Shown here: positions 56,652 through 64,000 of the stretch, piece by piece
Layout: each line of letters starts with the position of its first letter
Position numbering within the stretch: the stretch's first letter is position 1
Assembly (NCBI RefSeq): GCF_028554725.1
Contig: NC_071671.1
Coordinates: forward strand, 15,189,501 to 15,253,500
Origin: Zeugodacus cucurbitae
Taxonomy: Eukaryota > Arthropoda > Insecta > Diptera > Tephritidae
Length of the DNA stretch: 64,000 nucleotides
Direction of reading: 5' to 3'
Translations under genes and position numbers: made by a program
Notes under the pieces: generated by a model
What the model saw: the letters and a program-made list of their open reading frames with translations, nothing else
What the model was told of the DNA's origin: nothing
Database searches by the model: none

Positions 56652-56776
56652 TCGTGTTAGAATGTGGCCATAAAGGGACACGTATTTTTGTAGACGAACG
56701 TGTTTCTTTATACAATCATGCGTATGTTGCTGGCAACAGCAAGTTTCATAAAAAATATTATGAGGGAATACAATAA
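56621..56776 (+). CDS. Unrecognised coding-like terminal exon, 51 codons
   Basis: After the acceptor-like TTTATATAG the + strand is open for 51 codons to TAA. It reads ANAVKRALRDLVLECGHKG, RIFVDERVSLYNHAYVAG and NSKFHKKYYEGIQ. The residue composition is protein-like in an AT-rich region, and there is no ATG near the beginning, so it looks like a last exon or a retroelement fragment. The family was not recognised and no upstream exon was found. Confidence 0.4.
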   Translation, partial: ANAVKRALRDLVLECGHKGTRIFVDERVSLYNHAYVAGNSKFHKKYYEGIQ

Positions 56777-57580
56777 CAATTAATAATATATCACTTCGAT
56801 AGACTCAAAACCTTAATGCTATTTAGGGTTAACCAAAAATAATTTAAGAAAGCTTTTTAAGATAAAACTGAACTGAGTTGAAGTGAAGTGGAGACATTAA
56901 ATGGTTTTAAGAAAGGCATTTTTAGGCATTACAGGACTTTTAGTACTACGCTAGTGTACTTCGAGAGACACCGTACTCATACAAGCTGCATTAAGAACAG
57001 TACCACAAATTTATTGTTAGTTTTTGCTTTCAGTTAAGAGATGGGCTCTATGAGTTAAATTTTCAACGCCTATAAAAAGGGAACAGCGCCAAATGTGAGG
57101 AAGTCGTTAATTAAAAAATCTACACCGTTTGGCTCAAACTAACTAGAAAATTGCTTCAATAATTCAAAGCTACAGCGGAAACCAGCTGGCAAGGAATAAG
57201 AGCCAAAAAAAAACAAACTAAATTGTGAACAACAAACACCAGAGAAACTCGAAAAACAAAATCATTAGCAAAGCAAAACAAATGTGTGTATATATAAATG
57301 CAGTATTAAGCATTACGAATATTTAACCGAAAGATTTACTCAGCAATAAGGTACATTATTTTACATGGGATTGGTACTAGTGACTTTAGAACCATTGTTA
57401 GTTCGTTTATTGTATTGGAGTAATTAGGTTACGGTGATCTAATATCATAGATCTTAATACATTTGGATGAGTTTTAATTATTAACAATGGTATGCCTAGT
57501 GGTGATGTAATCGTTGTACAATCTCAGACCAATACTCAAAAAATATTTGACATTACGAGATACTGGCATATACTCGTAAT
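56777..57580. other. Non-coding stretch
   Basis: No feature recognised. Confidence 0.4.
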
Positions 57581-58036
57581 ATGTTTAAGTGGGACACGAA
57601 TGTTCTCCATCGGGATCAGCATCTGTTCTTGGAATTGAATATGAATTCAGCTTTTCAAATCAACTCTGACTTCAAAGTTTCATGCTGTCGCTGTCAGAAA
57701 ACATTGGAAAAGTCTAATGTCGAACCTCGTTTTAAGATATCCAGAACTGCTCAAAGGATAATTGGTTTAAATACGGCAATCAGGCTGGAATATAAATGTT
57801 ATTCTTTATTTACCTATTTGGATATGGCAAGAAGAGGTTTTGCCCAAAGGACATCCACAAAAATTTCGAAAAATACTAGAAACTTCTTCTCTTTACTTAA
57901 GTCTAAAAATCATCGATACATCAGCTCGACTTTGTTCTACCTAAGCTTTTCTCGCTCCGGTTTTGAGTTCCTCGTTAACAGAAACTTTCTAAATGCTTTC
58001 GGAAGTTCCATTATTGGACGAAGAAATAATAACTAA
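57581..58036 (+). CDS. Unrecognised 151 aa ORF, possibly spurious
   Basis: An open frame begins MFKWDTNVLHRDQHLFLELN and includes a cysteine cluster (SCCRCQKTL) and a basic, serine-rich C-terminus. It is among the longer frames outside transposons, but it shows no conserved domain I recognise, no splice partner and no transposon ends around it. The composition is close to that of translated AT-rich DNA. Confidence 0.25.
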   Translation: MFKWDTNVLHRDQHLFLELNMNSAFQINSDFKVSCCRCQKTLEKSNVEPRFKISRTAQRIIGLNTAIRLEYKCYSLFTYLDMARRGFAQRTSTKISKNTRNFFSLLKSKNHRYISSTLFYLSFSRSGFEFLVNRNFLNAFGSSIIGRRNNN

Positions 58037-60775
58037 ACAACATTAGTGACTGCAACGAACAACGAGTAACTGACAACTTTTGGCAATGCTATCCAGGAAT
58101 TAACTTTAAGCAGAACAAGAGCAGATGGTGTGCTCCCGAAAGCCAAAACGGGCTGATGTGAAGTAAAACAAGAAGTTTCATTGTTTTATTTAAGCAGTAG
58201 TGGACAAAGTTTCTCCAACTGGAATTAGTAAAGAAACAAAAAAGTAAAGGATTTATTTTAGACGACGACTGAAAGGCAACGAAAAACAATGTAAAATGAA
58301 ATTAAGTAAATCTTTAAACTAATTCCAACCGGCTTTATTGCGCCTGGAGATGAACAGCCCAGCACTAGCATTGACGCAGTGTAACTCAAGCAACTCGGAT
58401 GAGCGTCAACACTAAGTGAAAAATAATAGACGTCGCATTAAAGTAGCTCAGCTGTAGACAGTAGCTGCTTAAAAGAATCGCACAGGGCGGCAATAAGTTT
58501 GTGTGGGCAAAGCATATTGAATAGGAAAGTTTGCAAATTAAAATAGTGGAAATAAAAAGAAAATCAAAATGAGTAACTTAGTGAAAAAGGAAAAAGGTAG
58601 AGAAATAATTTAACTCATTAAGATGTGACAGTCTTTTTTTAACTCTAAATTCTCTTAACACTTTTGTTTTCAACTTTTACATCATCAATCCGTCCAGGCT
58701 AGGGCTTACAACTCGGTAGCATACCTCAAAATTATTAGATAGATATAGTATTTTGTATCGCCATATTAGCCGCTCTTAAGCCAAAAGAATTTACGGATAA
58801 TATAGCTGAGAGTTGTCTGAGTTCCGTGGGAACTGTAACTTCCATATGAAATGACTGCCAGGGAACCGTAAGAACACTGGTTTAAGTTCGAAATGTTTTT
58901 TGGAGCTATCAAAAAGAGCTGTCTGTTTTGGCTGGTACCAAGGATCCCGGAACATATTTTCTTAGCACAAAAGAAATAATTGAAATAATTACATCACAAT
59001 TCCTAAACTCAACTAATCTTCTGCTTAAGTGCTAATTTATTCCATAATGAAGTACAGTGCGTATACGTAACTTTTAAAAAGTCATGAAAGCCAAAGGAAT
59101 AAATGTTTAGAATAAAAAATAAGACAAATTGTGTCACTCAATTTTCAATGTTCGAAAAAAATAAAAAAAAAAATTATATTAACAATACTTTAGTACTGCA
59201 ACTATAATAGTTTCGCTTTCATACTGAACGCTAATATCGCTAAGCAAAATACATAATTCATAACAAAAGCTTAATCACAGTCAAATTAGTGTAAATATAT
59301 AAAGCGTTATCCACACTTTGCCATAAAATAAACCATAAAAGCTAAATAAATAAAAGGTGACAAAAACCCTTTTCATCCTTCAATAGTTGTTTGCGTCAGC
59401 TAAGGAAGCGAAACATACAATATTTTATTGAAAAATACTCAATTTGACAGCTTCACACTTTTAGCCCGTGTATTCACATTCTTATTTTCAAAATATTTTA
59501 TTTCATTTGTTGCCGTAGATTTATTTCACACATGATTGAGTGATATTTGCCGGGTCGACTGAACAACAGTACGCGTTAAAAATATGTTGCTCAAAATTTA
59601 CATATTTCGCATTGATTGAAAATGCAAAGTCCACGAAAGTGGAAAATCGAATTGCATGCCAATGCAAAAATAAAGAGTGAGAAGCAGAGAGTAAATGTGT
59701 ATGAGCAAATTTTGTGTTCGATGCTTTAGGAATACAGTTGATTGAAAATAAGTTTTCCATGGCATATTTGTTCAAAATGTGATAAATTGAAATGAAAATA
59801 GCTCAGATGGAAATAAATTCGTATGTCGACATATTCATATTAAGAAAAGCGGTAGAGGAAAATAAAAGTACTAGTATGATTACGTAGTAGGAGTAATATT
59901 GTTCGAATATGTATGAAATCTAATCAAAATTTGTATAGTCTTTTATTTTGCAGCTTGAAAACTTCTTATGACTTCTTTAGGATAGAAATGATCAATTGAT
60001 TTTAGAAATGGGGAATGTCGAACGTCGATATATCAGTCGCTAAATCTTTCGAAGTAACTAGATAATTGTACTTGAACCTCAAGAATCCATAAATCTCCAA
60101 AGTTTCATATGTTTGGCAATCGAAGAAACTACGATTGCTGTTTTTTAACTCTTAGTTTAACAAGCTTAGTTAGAGTAATGTGGTAATTTAGGAAGATAAT
60201 TATCCTTTCGATGTATCTTACTATCCCTCTATTCATCGATGTTTCTCAATATAACCGTTACCTTTGACCAGCTGTGAAATGGTACATTTTATTTGTAATA
60301 ATAAGGTTCGCTTGGCTCTCGTCTTACATTATATTTGCTATGTGTTATTAGTGGTTGCTTAAGCAGTTTCTCATGCTTTCAACTTTCACACTTTCATCTT
60401 TGAACCGACTACGTTTCGCCAGTTACACGTCAATTTGTATTTATTGATATGTTGCTTCAACTTTCAACATGACGCAAATGTAATTTTTCAGCTTTAAAAT
60501 TTCTATCGCTGCTCGATGGCTATTTCAGGAGCAAGGCAAGGCATTCTATTTTTAATATTGTTGTTACTGTTGCTTGCGATTAAGTTGCAAATTGTACATA
60601 TCAGAATGTTAACTGTCAATTGGTTTGACACATGTGGCAGCAATGTTGTTGCTATTTATCGCAACATTGTAGTACTTGGACATACACACTATAGTTTAGT
60701 TTTTACTCTCGCTACATGTTGCACAGAGTATTATAGTTTTGTTCACATAACGGTTGTTTGTGTCACCAAGAAATA
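58037..60775. other. Long non-coding stretch
   Basis: About 2.7 kb without supported genes or elements. Short frames at 58089-58289, 59521-59775 and 60516-60785 have no motifs. Confidence 0.4.
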
Positions 60776-61420
60776 TAAGCGTTAGATATGGGGTTATATA
60801 TATATAAATTATCAGTATGACGAGTGGAGTTGAAATCCGGATGCCCGTCTGTCCGTGCAAGTGATAACTTGGGCAAAATCGGTCCACTGCCACGCCCACA
60901 AAATGGCGAAAACCAAATATGTTTTTTTGTATATATCTTGTAAACCAAAAACTGTATAAACCAAACTTTCTGCAGTCGTATCTTTTAGCCATTTCCTTAT
61001 ACAGTCTAAAAATGAAAGAAATCGGATAATAACCACGCCCACCTCCCATACAAAGGTGGGCATTAGGTTGAAAATTACTAAAAGTGCGTTAACTCACTAA
61101 CGAGAAACGTCAGAAACACCAAATTTTACATAAGAAATGGCAGAAGGAAGCTGCACGGTACAGAACTTTGCACAAATACTACGTAAATCGCCGAAATCGG
61201 ACAATAGGTTTTCAAGGCCCCATATATCGAACATGAGGACCTCGGTGCTTCTAACCTAATATTAGGGTTTCCAACTTTCAATAGACTTTATACAATATAT
61301 ATGACGAATATGTAGGTCAAATTGTGTATTATATAATATTAATTAAGTTAAATAAATAAATTGCGAGAGTATAAAATGTTCGGTTACACCCGAACTTAGC
61401 TCTTCCTTACTTGTTTAGTT
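60776..61420 (+). repeat. Dispersed repeat, about 640 bp, unknown class
   Basis: The sequence from about 60776 (AAGCGTTAGATATGGGGTTA, then GTTGAAATCCGGATGCCCGT) to about 61420 resembles a high-copy repeat I associate with tephritid genomes. Its end carries GCGAGAGTATAAAATG, then a small hairpin (GTTCGG, TTACAC, CCGAAC) and CTTAGCTCTTCCTTACTTG. A second copy of the tail lies at 16930-17060. Overlapping - strand frames here are shadows. I cannot assign a class; no clear inverted repeat or coding remnant was seen. Confidence 0.55.
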
Positions 61421-63590
61421 TTTCTTTGTTGCATCAACGTGAGTTAACATTTTCCTCTGGGAGCCGTTGGTGTTGCAGGAATGAGGAAGCGTGCTCTTGA
61501 CTGCAAGCAATAAGCAACAGCAGAAGCCCACAGCGTTACAAAGTGTACCGACACCAGTTTGTGTTGCATACATCGTGGGACACACGACAGCAGTGGCAAC
61601 AACTTATTGCATGGCGCCGAAAATTGCGTGTTTTCAACAAGCGAAGGCAAAAAGTAGAAAGAAAAATTAAAATTGAATAAAATAAATCGTAATGTAATGT
61701 TCCTTCCACCTATGTGGAAGTGTGTATTGACTTTGACATCGTAAATTAACCGGTTACGACCGATGCGACTAGGGGCCCTTGAACATTGAACGTGCAACAT
61801 AATCCTCATGATGCACAGTGGGTCGGATAATGAAAATAGACTTCTTATGTTTCGAAAAAATGCTGACTGTGGATGATCCTAAACTCCCCTTGACGTTCTT
61901 TTCAATTATTTATGCTCCATGTGGCTCAACTAATCAAATCTTAACTTTTTCCCTCAGATAGCTCCTCTAAAATAATACAGTGTAAAGATAATGAAGAGAT
62001 CGAAATTTCTCGAATCCATCTAACATCTATCTACAAATCTATAAGTCTCATTCTACTCGTACCACAGTGCTACTTCGTACCTATTGGCGTCAATGTACTT
62101 CTGTTCGCAAGCAATTAGAATTGTGCTGGACGCCAGCATTTCATGGTTACTTCTCAACTGCTGGCCTGACCCCGCAGCACCTTCAACCATACTATTTCGG
62201 CTATTTGCTAACTCTACCATTCGTGAATCGTGCACAGAACGAAGATGCATATATCCGAAGCCAGTGTATCCAGTTACTAGTTCTTTCACAGATTATCGCC
62301 ATGATCTGCAAGAACAAGTAAAACTGATCTTATTTGCTGTTAACCACAATGAGCTAAAGTCGGAATGGACAGTATGTTGTTGCGTGTTGCAAGTCTGTGA
62401 CTTTACAAACATGCAATGCAAATTGATTTCCAGCAGATATTATTCCCTGGTAAATACAAGATATGCCACGACACGCTACAAACGCGCGCGTTGGGGCAGT
62501 GTGTACAACAAATTCCAAGTGTTCTACTTGCAATTAACCGCAAGTTAATTGCAATCGAGTCCAGACAGTCGCCGCAATGACAAATTGACAGAATGACGCT
62601 TTGGACGGCCGACAAAACGATGAGGTGGCGAGACAAAACTGGCAGTGCCCTGGAGTACGAGTTATTTGCTAATATTTTAGCTTATCAGTTGGCAAATAAA
62701 CGGCAAAAGCCGAGGCACACAAACAAGCGTACTTATTGACAGTCGTGTCTTTGTTGTTATACAACATTTATGTATATATCGGAATGCATAACCATGCAAT
62801 TGTGTTGCACTACAAATTGCTCTTCAATGTGCCAAGTGGCATGTTTTGGAAGCGTTGATGTACTATCATTATTTCTCTGCGTTTTCAGTTCAATTCAATT
62901 GAGTTCCATTCCATACCACGAGGAGAGTTTGTAAAGCAACACTGTTTTTGTGAGTACATCAAGAGTTTTTAAAGGACTACTACTAAAGACCATTAAAAAT
63001 TGTTCCGATTTCGCTATTTCGCTAGGGTTCCTATTTCTACTTGGTAGATCGTCGGTTCGAGTTTCGAACTCAAATTACTACAGACGATAAAATAAGTATA
63101 TTAGAAATTCAATAAAGTGGTCTGAATTTGGTTGTGAATTTTTGGGATTGAACTCTGTAAAGCATCGAATCATATCCCTGCCATCAAAATCTACCAGATT
63201 TTAAGAAATTCCTTAAACCTCTAATAAAATCAGCCAGGCATTCAGACTCTGCTCATTAGTTATGTATTTGTCCGAGAAATGGGTACTTATCTCAAGACTT
63301 GAGCTACAGAACTCCACTCTGCTATAAAACATTATCTTCACATTCAACTATCTGCGCGACTCACCAAACTGCCCTCGTATGAACGCATGTTTGTATGTAA
63401 ATAGAAATATGAAATTATGTCAGTTTCGTAGATGATTTAGTGCAGCGCCATCGGCAAGCGTTTAAACGTGACCAGCTGCTAAACCAGAAATCTCTCGAGG
63501 TTGCCGAAGGAGGTCATCGCGTACATATCTGCATTAAATTATGATATTGCAGAGCAATTGCTAGCCTATTCGTGTTCCAGTTTGAGGAGA
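61421..63590. other. Non-coding stretch
   Basis: Many overlapping short frames (for example 61444-61809, 62053-62321 and 62084-62548), but no recognisable domain, splice site or element. The region is slightly GC-richer than average. Confidence 0.35.
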
Positions 63591-64000
63591 ATGATCCATA
63601 TTGATTTGGCATGGGGAGAGTCTGGCCAACCTGATATTATTTATATATACATACAATTTGGCCTATGCACCGCTTATGCGATTTTAGGCGAATCTAGTTT
63701 TGCGCTAGTTTTCTCTCCTTTTTGCAGTCTGTCGCCAATTGGAAATACCAATAGAAACCAGGTCACTTTTTCGCCGTTGTCTATGTTCAAAGGACCATAA
63801 ATCTTCCACAAAACCTTTTTCTCGAAAACTCCTAGTGCCGTCTCATCGGATGTTGACATCGTCCATGCTTCTGCACCATAAAGCAGAACGGGGATGATAA
63901 GGGACTTGTAGAGTTTGGTTTTGGTTCATCGAAAGAGGACTTTAACATTCAAATGTCCACTCAGTCCAAACTAGCATTTGTTGGTAAGACCGATTCTGCG
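63590..64000 (-). pseudogene. LINE reverse-transcriptase C-terminal region, decayed, runs off the edge
   Basis: On the - strand the sequence reads RRIGLTNKC, then stop codons, then KLYKSLIIPVLLYGAEAWTM and ETALGVFEKKVLWKIYGPL. This block is characteristic of the segment just after the reverse-transcriptase core in non-LTR retrotransposons. At least two in-frame stops (near 63970 and 63925) show that it is dead. The catalytic core would lie beyond position 64000. The downstream part to about 63590 is less clear. Confidence 0.75.

Noticed and set aside
60696..61063. Three overlapping - strand frames
   Set aside because: They lie within a dispersed non-coding repeat and show no protein similarity.
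63040..63080. GGTTCGAGTTTCGAAC, resembling a tRNA T-arm or SINE B box
   Set aside because: No matching acceptor stem, A box or anticodon arm upstream; it is a simple palindrome.
1..64000. CRISPR array, phage or bacterial operon
   Set aside because: No regularly spaced direct repeats with unique spacers, no prokaryotic gene density, and clear spliceosomal introns throughout.

Overview
The window is nuclear DNA from a fly, most likely a tephritid fruit fly. That is an inference from three things: AT-rich sequence with short GT-AG introns, a recognisable insect CO2-receptor gene, and dispersed repeats of a type I associate with tephritid genomes. It is gene-poor and transposon-rich. There is no bacterial-style operon, CRISPR array, rRNA or convincing tRNA.

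Host genes are few. On the + strand, 3.7-4.8 kb holds the first two exons of an unrecognised gene, both too short to stand out as long ORFs. On the - strand, 24.8-25.8 kb holds a small multi-exon membrane protein. On the - strand, 42.7-44.3 kb holds a gustatory receptor matching the Gr21a CO2-receptor lineage, but broken by two frameshifts, an internal deletion of about 60 codons and an unusable splice donor. A coding-like terminal exon lies at 56.6 kb, and a 4.14 kb block is tandemly duplicated with no difference seen (26.4-34.7 kb).

Mobile elements, left to right: a PIF/Harbinger element with tail-to-tail accessory and nuclease genes, the nuclease truncated before its last catalytic acid (7.0-9.4 kb); a 600 bp MITE (14.04-14.64 kb); Tc1/mariner copy 1, internally deleted (14.8-15.7 kb); a decayed Helitron with 5' TC end, 3' hairpin plus CTAG and helicase remnants (16.0-17.5 kb); a pogo-like MITE (21.0-21.5 kb); a hAT-like element with an 8 bp target duplication, long subterminal inverted repeats and a spliced transposase (21.7-23.9 kb); Tc1/mariner copy 2, inverted and deleted (35.6-36.6 kb); a 616 bp hAT relic with a BED finger (37.7-38.4 kb); a LINE 3' fragment (40.3-40.6 kb); a long-TIR MITE carrying an AACGACA repeat array (48.5-49.3 kb); the full-length, apparently intact Tc1/mariner copy 3 (49.9-51.2 kb); a pogo/Tigger relic (55.6-56.4 kb); a dispersed repeat (60.8-61.4 kb); and a decayed LINE reverse-transcriptase tail running off the right edge (63.6-64.0 kb).

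The most notable points are the intact mariner beside two deletion derivatives that each lost a net 364 bp, the reconstructed hAT-like transposase with a hidden upstream exon, the damaged Gr21a, and the apparently perfect 4.14 kb tandem duplication, which may be an assembly artefact. All homology calls come from motif recognition by eye; no database search was run.
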